This document shows positions 17,693 through 24,209 of a DNA stretch of 38,084 nucleotides, piece by piece; the first letter of the stretch is position 1, and each line of letters begins with the position of its first letter. The notes below the pieces were generated by a model. That model ran no database searches. It saw nothing but the letters and a program-made list of their open reading frames with translations, and was not told the DNA's origin. The stretch comes from a virus: positions 1 to 38,084 of IMG/VR virus record IMGVR_UViG_3300008119_000019. One strand, written 5' to 3'. Both the position numbers and the translations under genes were made by a program.

Positions 17693-17992
17693 ATGAATGG
17701 TTACTTCTTATTTGGAACCAATGAGGAGATCATCCTTGTCATAAAGTCAAATGACGAGGAAGATATACTAAATATCATTAAAAAAATAGCTACAATGCGT
17801 AGCAAAAAGGTGAAGGCTTTAGCTTCACAACTAGAAGAGAGTTTTTATGAGCGCAGTTACAGAAATAATGTCAAAACTGGACCCAAAAACAAGACAGAGG
17901 GTACAAACAGCACTAGAGGTAGAAACACCAAAACAGAAAACACCGAGCATAGGCCTGAACATGGCTCTAAGAGGCGGTCTGGGTCACGGTAG
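17693..17992 (+). CDS. Small protein overlapping the recombinase gene, possibly leaderless
   Basis: A 99-residue ORF. Residues 1-51 look like a small alpha/beta protein (GYFLFGTNEEIILVIKSNDEEDI, then a helix IIKKIATMRS). Beyond residue 52 it overlaps the start of the recombinase in another frame by 146 bases and becomes a polar Lys/Arg/Thr/Asn-rich tail, probably a by-product of that overlap or a disordered basic tail. No ribosome-binding site precedes the ATG, but a strong -10 element sits right before it. Existence is likely, full length uncertain, function unknown. Confidence 0.45.
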   Translation: MNGYFLFGTNEEIILVIKSNDEEDILNIIKKIATMRSKKVKALASQLEESFYERSYRNNVKTGPKNKTEGTNSTRGRNTKTENTEHRPEHGSKRRSGSR

Positions 17993-18848
17993 ACAAGTAC
18001 TCGTATGGGGAAATAAGTCTGCTGGAAAATCTTCATTCTGTTTGCAGTTAATTGCAGAAGCACAAAAAGAAGGAAAATCGTGTGCTTGGATTGATGCAGA
18101 AAATTCTTATTCTCAAGACTGGGCAGAAAAGCTAGGCGTAGACTCTGAAAATTTAATATACTCTCCAGCAAAAACAATAAATGATATGGTTGATGTTGCA
18201 ACACAATTAATGGAAGCTGAAGTTGACATTATTGTAGTAGACTCAATTTCAGCACTACTTCCAGCCATCTATTTTGAAAAAGATAGTTCTGAGTTAAAGA
18301 AGTTAGAAGATACAAAACAAATTGGTGCTGAAGCAAAAGACATGACGCATGCCGTAAAAATGTTAAACTATTCTAATAAAAACACATTATTAATTCTTAT
18401 ATCACAGCAAAGAAATCAATTTGGATCAATGCATGCTTCTCATATACCTACTGGCGGAATGGCCGTAAAGTTTTTTTCATCAACAGTTATTAAATTGTGG
18501 TCATCAGAGGCTGAAGCAAATGCTATTAAATCTGGAATAAAGGTGGGGGATAAAATAATTGAACAGCGTGTTGGTAGACCAGTAAACTGGATTATTGATT
18601 ACAATAAGTTAGGTCCACCAAATCTTTCTGGACAATATGACTTTTATTTTCAGGGTGATCACGTAGGTGTTGATGGGGTTGGAGAAATACTAGATGTTGC
18701 AGAGCAGTTCGGTGTTGTTGAAAAAGGTGGTGCTTGGTACACAGTTCTTGGAGAAAGATTCCAGGGAAGAGCTAAAACTGTTGAGTGGCTTAGAAATAAT
18801 CCAGAAGCAGTAGATAAATTACGTGAGGAAGTATATGCCAAATCCTAA
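17847..18848 (+). CDS. RecA/UvsX-like recombinase
   Basis: A 333-residue strand-exchange protein. ATG at 17847 follows AGAAGAGAG. Walker A is GNKSAGKS (55-62), a conserved WIDAENSYSQDWAEKLGV follows (81-98), Walker B is DIIVVDSISALLP (127-139), and LILISQQRNQFG plus the mobile loop 2 region (HIPTGGMAVKFFSS) come later. The C-terminus carries a small helical domain (GERFQGRAKTVEWLRNN). It would form filaments on ssDNA and drive recombination and recombination-dependent replication. It is followed by three more recombination genes, so this is an operon for that purpose. Confidence 0.9.
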   Translation: MSAVTEIMSKLDPKTRQRVQTALEVETPKQKTPSIGLNMALRGGLGHGRQVLVWGNKSAGKSSFCLQLIAEAQKEGKSCAWIDAENSYSQDWAEKLGVDSENLIYSPAKTINDMVDVATQLMEAEVDIIVVDSISALLPAIYFEKDSSELKKLEDTKQIGAEAKDMTHAVKMLNYSNKNTLLILISQQRNQFGSMHASHIPTGGMAVKFFSSTVIKLWSSEAEANAIKSGIKVGDKIIEQRVGRPVNWIIDYNKLGPPNLSGQYDFYFQGDHVGVDGVGEILDVAEQFGVVEKGGAWYTVLGERFQGRAKTVEWLRNNPEAVDKLREEVYAKS

Positions 18849-19026
18849 CATTGAAGACTTTATGTTTAAAAAGAATCCACAGGGAGCACCGTACTGGACT
18901 GCTATAGAGGGATCATTTGACTGCCAAGAATGCGATGAAAAAGTTAAGTCAGCAATATATCAAGAAAGAACTGGCGAAATAAAGTGGCAGTGCTCACAAA
19001 AACATGAATCAAAGGCGTCAATGTAA
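18835..19026 (+). CDS. Small zinc-finger protein in the recombination operon
   Basis: A 63-residue protein. ATG at 18835 with GAGG just upstream lies inside the recombinase 3' end (14-base overlap). Contains DCQECDEKVKSAIYQERTGEIKWQCSQKH, shown here as two halves: C-x-x-C then, after a beta hairpin, W-x-C-x-x-x-H, a probable treble-type zinc site. It may bind DNA or a recombinase partner. No named family recognised. Its stop codon shares one base with the next gene's ATG (TAATG). Confidence 0.6.
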   Translation: MPNPNIEDFMFKKNPQGAPYWTAIEGSFDCQECDEKVKSAIYQERTGEIKWQCSQKHESKASM

Positions 19027-19331
19027 TGTCAGAGCGTGGAGAAATAAAACGAGATAATGCTAAGGCACAAAAAAATTCTGGTAGAGGTCAATACCAGAAG
19101 GGTGATGCAAAATGGAAAAGTTTTGTTGTTGACTATAAAGAGGCTGGCACATCGTTTACTTTGAATAAAGATAATTGGGCAAAAATTTGTACCGATACTT
19201 TTAAGGTTAGTAGAAGCATGCATCCAGCGTTAAAGATTATTATCGGGTCTGAGTCTAAAGTAAGGTTAGGAATTATAGAATGGGCAATACTAGAAGAATT
19301 AATAGAGTTCTGGGAGGAAAATCATGATTAA
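19026..19331 (+). CDS. Candidate PD-(D/E)XK nuclease / Holliday-junction resolvase-like protein
   Basis: A 101-residue alpha/beta protein. RGQYQKGDAKWKS (D27) and FVVDYKEAG (D36, K38) give a D-x8-D-x-K spacing typical of PD-(D/E)XK cores, and the N-terminal NAKAQKNSGRG motif resembles small archaeal-virus and phage resolvases. After that come a strand TSFTL, a helix, and an ALKIIIG strand, consistent with the fold. Most resolvases have Glu in the second acidic place; Asp here is allowed but unusual. Gene order (recombinase, this gene, Cas4-like, RuvC-like) supports DNA processing. Biochemical role unproven. Confidence 0.5.
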   Translation: MSERGEIKRDNAKAQKNSGRGQYQKGDAKWKSFVVDYKEAGTSFTLNKDNWAKICTDTFKVSRSMHPALKIIIGSESKVRLGIIEWAILEELIEFWEENHD

Positions 19332-19434
19332 TTTTATGTATGGTGTTTTGTTAGGATGGGTTGCTGGATACGGCGTAGGCTTGTGGGCAGCTTGGTATTC
19401 ATTTAAAGAGGTGAAAAAATATGTCAACAGATAA
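19324..19434 (+). CDS. Tiny membrane protein
   Basis: A 36-residue ORF starting at ATG 19324 within the end of the previous gene (8-base overlap), with GGAGG upstream. Residues ~3-27 form a single transmembrane helix (MYGVLLGWVAGYGVGLWAAW), then a short basic tail (KEVKKYVNR) that would face the cytoplasm. The stop overlaps the following gene's start. Unknown function; small phage membrane proteins of this kind often modify the host envelope or exclude other phages. Confidence 0.55.
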   Translation: MINFMYGVLLGWVAGYGVGLWAAWYSFKEVKKYVNR

Positions 19435-19738
19435 TGTACTAGAAACTATTAGTGAAATTACAGAGTTTAATGATATTAAAGAGTTTATGAATGATCCAGA
19501 ACTAGATTCTGCATTAGAAGCAATTATTAAAATAATTGCCAAGCCAGACATTCCACCTGCTGCTGCATCAATTTTAATTATTAAATTGCAGGCCATATCA
19601 TCAAAGCTTGCTATTTTAGCAAGATACTATACCACTCTAGAAAAGGGCGAGGCTGCTAGTAAGAAGAAGAATGTCTACTATACGGTAAGCGACTCTTTGG
19701 ATAAGCTTGTTGCAGCACTTAAGTATGGTGCAAAATGA
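19421..19738 (+). CDS. Helical phage protein, unknown function
   Basis: A 105-residue all-helical protein, ATG 19421 preceded by GAGGTG. Acidic first half (ETISEITEFNDIKEFMNDPELD), then helices with IPPAAASILIIKLQAISSKLAI and a Lys-rich segment. It overlaps the Cas4-like gene by four bases (ATGA). No family recognised. Similar small helical proteins often sit in phage recombination clusters, but nothing here indicates a specific function. Confidence 0.55.
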   Translation: MSTDNVLETISEITEFNDIKEFMNDPELDSALEAIIKIIAKPDIPPAAASILIIKLQAISSKLAILARYYTTLEKGEAASKKKNVYYTVSDSLDKLVAALKYGAK

Positions 19739-20505
19739 TGGCTAGAAACCTAGTAAGTAATTTAAAGTTTAAAAAGTATACTGGCGCATTTGATCCAGAG
19801 ACCATGTCAAAGATGTTAGACGAGGCATACTTGGGCGGTAAAAATAATAAAAAGTTTATGAAGAAAACAACATTTTCTCCAAGTACAGTTGGATATGGAC
19901 ATGGAACATGCCCTAGATATTGGTACATAGCGTTTGAAGGAGCAGAATTTACAGATAGTTTTGATGCCATATCTATTGCAAATATGTCTACTGGGGTTGC
20001 TGCACACGAAAGACTTCAAGAAATGTTTAAGAAAACTGGAACTGTAAAAGCAATCGAGCAGGAGATTATAAAAAATCATCCACCAATAAAGGGATATGCA
20101 GACGTTGTTTTAGACTGGGAAACAAAGACTGTAGTAGGAGAAATTAAGACAACTAAAGATGAGGCGTATCTATTTAGACAAAACTCTATGGAACCTTCAA
20201 GAAATCACCTTTTACAAATTCTTATTTATATGGACGTAATGGAAACAGACGAGGGATTTGTGTTATATGAAAATAAAAATAACCAAGAAATTTTAATAAT
20301 CCCAGTAAAAATGACAGAGTCAAACAGAGAGTTTTTGGATAGCTGCTACGCATGGATGAAGGAAGTATACCTATCATGGGGACACAAAGAAATGCCAAAG
20401 AGACCATTTAGAAGAAACAATAATATTTGTAAAAACTGTCCAGTAGCGGACACATGCTTTGAAATGGAGGATGGAGAAAAATTAATCCCAGTTCTAAAGA
20501 TCTAG
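19735..20505 (+). CDS. Cas4/RecB-like PD-(D/E)XK nuclease with iron-sulphur cluster
   Basis: A 256-residue exonuclease-type protein. Start ATG 19735 overlaps the prior stop. The first cluster ligand is GTCPRYWY (C59); a helix with GVAAHERLQ (H91) follows; the catalytic core is KGYADVVLDW (D123) and VVGEIKTTK (E136, K138), then a Q-x-x-x-Y-type motif (NHLLQILIYMDV). Three C-terminal cysteines (C232, C235, C241 in CKNCPVADTC) complete a 4Cys Fe-S cluster as in Cas4/AddB/Dna2. Such nucleases process DNA ends to give 3' overhangs for recombinases. No CRISPR array or other Cas gene is nearby, so it is a phage recombination enzyme here. Confidence 0.85.
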   Translation: MMARNLVSNLKFKKYTGAFDPETMSKMLDEAYLGGKNNKKFMKKTTFSPSTVGYGHGTCPRYWYIAFEGAEFTDSFDAISIANMSTGVAAHERLQEMFKKTGTVKAIEQEIIKNHPPIKGYADVVLDWETKTVVGEIKTTKDEAYLFRQNSMEPSRNHLLQILIYMDVMETDEGFVLYENKNNQEILIIPVKMTESNREFLDSCYAWMKEVYLSWGHKEMPKRPFRRNNNICKNCPVADTCFEMEDGEKLIPVLKI

Positions 20506-20789
20506 TTTGCGGATATGATGAGTGTAATAACACATTTATCAAAGCAACCCATAATCAAAAATACTGTTCCGAAGAGTGCTGTAGGCTTGCAACAAATAAG
20601 CGTACCATGGAGAGGTATTATGAAAGAAGGGCTATAAAGCTTGGGTCGGTAAGGCATTGTAAAAAATGTAAAACCAAACTAAGTAGATATAACTATGAGG
20701 ATATGTGCTCTGTGTGTATTGATGCTGCAGTTTATGAAGAAAGAAAAAGTATATTGGATATGATAAATGGGAATAGCAAGTCTAGTTAA
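20481..20789 (+). CDS. Zinc-finger protein with probable AUU start
   Basis: The in-frame ATG at 20607 would cut through a zinc finger. Upstream codons in the same frame, open to 20463, encode CGYDEC, then KYCSEEC, a standard Cys4 finger, followed by HCKKCKTK and MCSVC (a second finger) in the ATG-initiated part. There is no ATG, GTG or TTG from the preceding stop up to the first finger; the plausible start is ATT at 20481, with GGAGGATGGAG at 20466-20476. That gives 102 residues. It overlaps the Cas4-like gene by 25 bases and the RuvC-like gene by 23. Likely a DNA-binding or nuclease-associated zinc protein; start call is inference. Confidence 0.6.
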   Translation: MNPSSKDLVCGYDECNNTFIKATHNQKYCSEECCRLATNKRTMERYYERRAIKLGSVRHCKKCKTKLSRYNYEDMCSVCIDAAVYEERKSILDMINGNSKSS

Positions 20790-21333
20790 GCCAAGGGCTC
20801 GCCGTGTAATTGGTATAGATGCATCCACCTCATCGGTGGCTTTTGGCATTATAGAAAATGGAAAATTAGTAAAGCACGGTAAAATTATGATAAACGGTAA
20901 TGATATTTATGAAAGAATTTATGATGCAAGAAAAAAAGTATCAGCCATGCATAGCCACCTAATGTCAGACTATATTGCCATAGAAGGCGCAGTATTTGTT
21001 AAATCAGCAGATGTAGTTATTAAACTTTCTTATGTTTATGGGGCAATAATTTCTCAGCTAATGCAAGACGGAACAAAAGTTGTAACTGTCGCCCCAACTT
21101 CATGGCAAAGTTTTATAGGAAATAAAGTGTTTAATAAAGAGCAAAAGGCGGCTATTAGAATTGAATATCCAGGTAAATCTGACACTTGGTATAGCAATAA
21201 GATAAGGGAAATAAGAAAGCAGAGAACCATGGACTTTGTAAATACTAAATTTAATGTAAACGTAGAAGATAATGACGTCGGAGACGCTATCGGAATAGCA
21301 CATTATGCATACGAGAATTTGACTGCAAGATGA
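20767..21333 (+). CDS. RuvC-like Holliday-junction resolvase
   Basis: A 188-residue RNase H-fold endonuclease. Catalytic acids: VIGIDASTSSVAFGI (D18), DYIAIEGAVF (E73) and the C-terminal EDNDVGDAIGIAHYA (D170 and D173), the D-E-D-D arrangement of RuvC. It would cut four-way or branched DNA before packaging. The ATG at 20767 lies within the zinc-finger gene, and the stop overlaps the ATG of the small HTH gene. It may act on branched intermediates made by the recombinase upstream, so having two candidate resolvases (with 19026) is notable. Confidence 0.85.
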   Translation: MGIASLVKPRARRVIGIDASTSSVAFGIIENGKLVKHGKIMINGNDIYERIYDARKKVSAMHSHLMSDYIAIEGAVFVKSADVVIKLSYVYGAIISQLMQDGTKVVTVAPTSWQSFIGNKVFNKEQKAAIRIEYPGKSDTWYSNKIREIRKQRTMDFVNTKFNVNVEDNDVGDAIGIAHYAYENLTAR

Positions 21334-21476
21334 AACTATACGAATCAAAAGAATGGCTTTATAGAAGATATATTGTCCAAAAGAAAAACATAAAAGAAAT
21401 AGCTGAGGAGGCTGGTTGTTCACATATGACAATACAAAGGTATCTAGAGAAATTTGGGTTGATTAAAAAAAGATAA
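21330..21476 (+). CDS. Small helix-turn-helix protein
   Basis: A 48-residue ORF in an ATGA overlap with the RuvC-like stop. Residues ~20-42 are a clear HTH: NIKEIAEEAGCSHMTIQRYL, the pattern of transposase or sigma-factor region-4-like DNA-binding helices, followed by KFGLIKKR. It is only the DNA-binding unit, as in short phage regulators. It could control the genes around it. The stop shares a base with the glycosyltransferase start (TAATG). Confidence 0.7.
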   Translation: MKLYESKEWLYRRYIVQKKNIKEIAEEAGCSHMTIQRYLEKFGLIKKR

Positions 21477-22159
21477 TGTATACACATAAAGTTTTTCATA
21501 CAGATGGTCTTGATGTCCGTAGATCAAAATTAACAGAAAGTATTAATGAATATCTATCTGGGGATTCTATAGTCCTAGACACGCCAACATTTAAAATATC
21601 TAATAGAGAAGAGTACGATAAATTTTTATTAGACAATCCACACTTTAAGCCAGACACAAATGGGTACGAGCTAGACGGACTATCTGGTTGGAAAATGGGT
21701 GAAATAGGAATATGGGCAAGCAATTGGACTGCATGGATGAAGTTTTTAAAATCAGATCAAGAATATTTAATATTGATGGAGGATGACATTGTTCATAATG
21801 AAAACTTTCTTCCTCTTATAAACTATTATATTTCTCAGTTGCCAGAGAATTGGGATGTGTTTCACGCATTCAGTCCAGCAGACCAGTTTGGTAAATATAA
21901 TGATACTCATGATATTGGGGCTAGGGATATATGTAGGGCGTATCAAGATTGGTCGTGCCTATGCTATGTTATCAATAAAAGTGGGGCAAAAAAGTTATTA
22001 CTAAATGCAGATATGTTTAATCTACCACTAGACTGGTATATGTTTAGACAGCAAGATAAGTTTAATGTTTATACAATAAAACCAACATCTGAATTCCCAT
22101 GTACACTAATGGCATTAGAATCAACCTTCCAGTCAGATGAGGTTAGGAAACCATTGTGA
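21476..22159 (+). CDS. Glycosyltransferase, family 25-like
   Basis: A 227-residue enzyme with GT25 (LPS-type) features: GEIGIWASNWTAWMKFL (76-91), and EYLILMEDDIVHNENFLP with the E-D-D metal/nucleotide-sugar site at 102-104, then a second part with WDVFHAF and DWSCLCYVINKSGAKKLL. These enzymes transfer a sugar from a nucleotide-sugar donor. In a phage it could glycosylate phage DNA, virion proteins or host envelope. It pairs with the next glycosyltransferase through a 4-base GTGA overlap. Confidence 0.75.
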   Translation: MYTHKVFHTDGLDVRRSKLTESINEYLSGDSIVLDTPTFKISNREEYDKFLLDNPHFKPDTNGYELDGLSGWKMGEIGIWASNWTAWMKFLKSDQEYLILMEDDIVHNENFLPLINYYISQLPENWDVFHAFSPADQFGKYNDTHDIGARDICRAYQDWSCLCYVINKSGAKKLLLNADMFNLPLDWYMFRQQDKFNVYTIKPTSEFPCTLMALESTFQSDEVRKPL

Positions 22160-22944
22160 TACCTAAAATAATATGGCAAACATATAAAGATAAAATTGAT
22201 GATTTGCCAGACTATGCAGTTGAAGCAATGGCCACATGGACAGAAAATAATCCAGGCTGGGATCATAAATACATGGATGACCAGCAAGCTAGAGACTTTA
22301 TTCTTTCCGAATATGGTAGAGAGTATGTAGAAATATTTGATAATTTACCAGTGCCAGTAATGCGTGGAGATATGTGGCGGTACTTGGTAATATATAAATA
22401 TGGTGGGGTGTATGCAGACCTAGATACAAGGTGTTTGGCTCCCATAGATTCATGGATTAAACAAGATCATAGAATGGTAGTATGTCCAGAAAACAACCTA
22501 CACTTTTGTCAATGGTCCTTTGCAGCAGAGCCTGGTCATCCAGTAATGAAGGCGGTAGTTGACGCAATGATTAATAGGCTAAAAAATCCAGACTACTCAA
22601 TAAAACATTTTGTACACATACATACTGGTCCAGGTGTTTGGACGGAGGGTATACATAATGGCCTTGGTATAGTCAAAGAAAAACATGAGTGTAATATGCA
22701 GGACAGTAATGGTGTATGCGGACACCTATCGCTTATACTTGACTCCATAGAGTATAATGGATATATAAGAACAAAAGAACTTGGATTTCATTGCTATAGC
22801 TCTGTTCAGGAAGATGAAGAGTCTTTTTATGGGTGGAGGATATTTCATAATAAAGCTATTGAGCATATTTATGGAAGTCAAAAATGGAACGATGGAAGAT
22901 ACACGCAGTGGATAGAAGACAAACTAGTTAAGGGGATAGAATGA
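22156..22944 (+). CDS. Glycosyltransferase, family 32-like (DXD)
   Basis: A 262-residue enzyme starting at GTG in a GTGA overlap. It opens with PKIIWQTYKDK and has the GT32/capsular-polysaccharide pattern VMRGDMWRYLVIYKYGGVYADLDTR (69-92 region); the D-x-D at 88-90 binds divalent metal and nucleotide sugar. The rest is aromatic-rich (AAEPGHPVMKA, HIHTGPGVWTEG) as in this family. It likely adds a second sugar to what the first transferase builds, for the same target. Located between recombination and packaging genes. Confidence 0.85.
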   Translation: MIPKIIWQTYKDKIDDLPDYAVEAMATWTENNPGWDHKYMDDQQARDFILSEYGREYVEIFDNLPVPVMRGDMWRYLVIYKYGGVYADLDTRCLAPIDSWIKQDHRMVVCPENNLHFCQWSFAAEPGHPVMKAVVDAMINRLKNPDYSIKHFVHIHTGPGVWTEGIHNGLGIVKEKHECNMQDSNGVCGHLSLILDSIEYNGYIRTKELGFHCYSSVQEDEESFYGWRIFHNKAIEHIYGSQKWNDGRYTQWIEDKLVKGIE

Positions 22945-23495
22945 TTATTGGATTAAGTGGATATGCAAGGTCTGGAAAAGATACTGTTGCAGAGATACTT
23001 GTATTAAATCACGGATTTAAAAGATTAGCCTTTGCAGACAACATTAGAAAGGCTGTTATAAAGTTAAACCCAATATTAGAAAATGGAAGACGTGTATCTG
23101 ACATGGTAGAAGAGTATGGTTGGGAAATTACAAAATCATATGAGGAAACCAGAAGACTCCTACAGGTATTTGGAACAGAAGTAGGAAGAGACATGTTCGG
23201 ACAGAACTTTTGGGTAGAGCAAGTATTTGAGGAAATGAATCTTTATCCAATGTATGATAATTTTGTAATATCGGATGTTAGATTTCCAAACGAAGCCGAC
23301 ATGATTTCCTGGAAACAGGGCGAGGTTTGGAGAATAAATAGATCAAGTATATCTCCAGTAAATTCACATCCATCAGAGCTAGCATTGGACGAATATAATT
23401 TTACAAAAACTTTATCAAATGATGGCACTATAGAGAATTTATCTAGAGAGGTTTCTTTATTATTAAGGAGTAGTGATGCCAGTATATCAATATAA
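22941..23495 (+). CDS. Deoxynucleoside monophosphate kinase
   Basis: A 184-residue P-loop kinase: IIGLSGYARSGKDTVAE with GYARSGKDT at 7-15, then FADNIRKAV, a LID/substrate region (RRLLQVFGTEVGRDMFG) and NFVISDVRFPNEAD, hallmarks of phage dNMP kinases of the T4 gene 1 type. These convert dNMPs to dNDPs, raising precursor supply for replication. Its ATG overlaps the GT32 stop by four bases. Its 3' end overlaps the zinc-ribbon gene by 20 bases. Confidence 0.85.
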   Translation: MIIGLSGYARSGKDTVAEILVLNHGFKRLAFADNIRKAVIKLNPILENGRRVSDMVEEYGWEITKSYEETRRLLQVFGTEVGRDMFGQNFWVEQVFEEMNLYPMYDNFVISDVRFPNEADMISWKQGEVWRINRSSISPVNSHPSELALDEYNFTKTLSNDGTIENLSREVSLLLRSSDASISI

Positions 23496-23682
23496 GTGTG
23501 ACTGCGCCGAAGAGTCGGACCAGAATCCAATTTTTGAATATGAGCGTGGAATAAAAGATCCAGAACCAACCTACTTGTGTCCAGAATGTGATATGCCAAT
23601 GGGAAGGGTGTATAGTGTTCCTGGTGTAAAGTTTAAAGGTTCAGGATTTTATGCAACAGATAGTAGGATAAACCCAAAATGA
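23476..23682 (+). CDS. FmdB-like zinc-ribbon protein
   Basis: A 68-residue protein. ATG 23476 has AAGGAG (23465-23470) upstream, so it is preferred to the GTG at 23473. PVYQYKCDCAEES and TYLCPECDMPMGRVYS give the metal-binding CxC / CxxC pattern of FmdB-type regulators, and the ending KFKGSGFYATDS is highly typical of that family. The phage version may be a transcription or capsid-gene companion; its function is not known. It shares four bases with the small terminase gene. Confidence 0.75.
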   Translation: MPVYQYKCDCAEESDQNPIFEYERGIKDPEPTYLCPECDMPMGRVYSVPGVKFKGSGFYATDSRINPK

Positions 23683-24209
23683 CAGAATTAGAAAAACCAT
23701 TTGAGCAAATGAACACTGTTGTTGAAATGACCCTTAAGGGATACAATCCAACAGAAATTGCAAAAGAGCTTGATATAAAAAGGGCTGATGTTCTTCGAAT
23801 AATTGATGAGTGGAAGTCATATGCACAAAATGATAAAAGTATTCAAGAACGTGCCAGAGAAGCACTTGTTGCCTCTGATCAACACTATAGCATGCTAATA
23901 AATCGTGCATGGGAAACAGTAGAGCAATCAGATGTGGCTGCAGACTTAAAGGCAAAAGTATCTGCACTTAAACTTGTGTCTGATATACAGTCTAAACAAA
24001 TGGAAATGCTACAGAAAGCTGGTTTGTTAGACAATGCAGAAGTGGGTGCTAGAATTGCTGAAGCAGAGGAAAAGCAAGAAATTCTTATGGGTATATTAAG
24101 AGATGTAACATCTGAATGTAGTCACTGCCGTAGAGAGGTAGCACAAAGACTTTCTAGAATATCTGGGGCCGTAGAGCCTATACATATTGTGCAAGTAGAC
24201 AATGGCTGA
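23679..24209 (+). CDS. Terminase small subunit-like protein
   Basis: A 176-residue, mostly helical protein directly before the terminase large subunit (8-base overlap). Residues ~15-45 contain a HTH: LKGYNPTEIAKELDIKRADVLRIIDEW, suited to recognising the packaging site. A long coiled-coil middle (QHYSMLINRAWETVEQSD, KAKVSALKLVSD) would drive ring oligomerisation, and ECSHCRREVAQRL near the end holds two cysteines. Named from position and architecture; sequence similarity to a specific family was not established. Confidence 0.75.
   Translation: MTELEKPFEQMNTVVEMTLKGYNPTEIAKELDIKRADVLRIIDEWKSYAQNDKSIQERAREALVASDQHYSMLINRAWETVEQSDVAADLKAKVSALKLVSDIQSKQMEMLQKAGLLDNAEVGARIAEAEEKQEILMGILRDVTSECSHCRREVAQRLSRISGAVEPIHIVQVDNG

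Noticed and set aside
20490-20510. -1 programmed frameshift joining the Cas4-like and zinc-finger frames
   Set aside because: No X-XXY-YYZ slippery heptamer in phase was found before the stop at 20503-20505; an AUU start explains the frame more simply. Kept only as an alternative.
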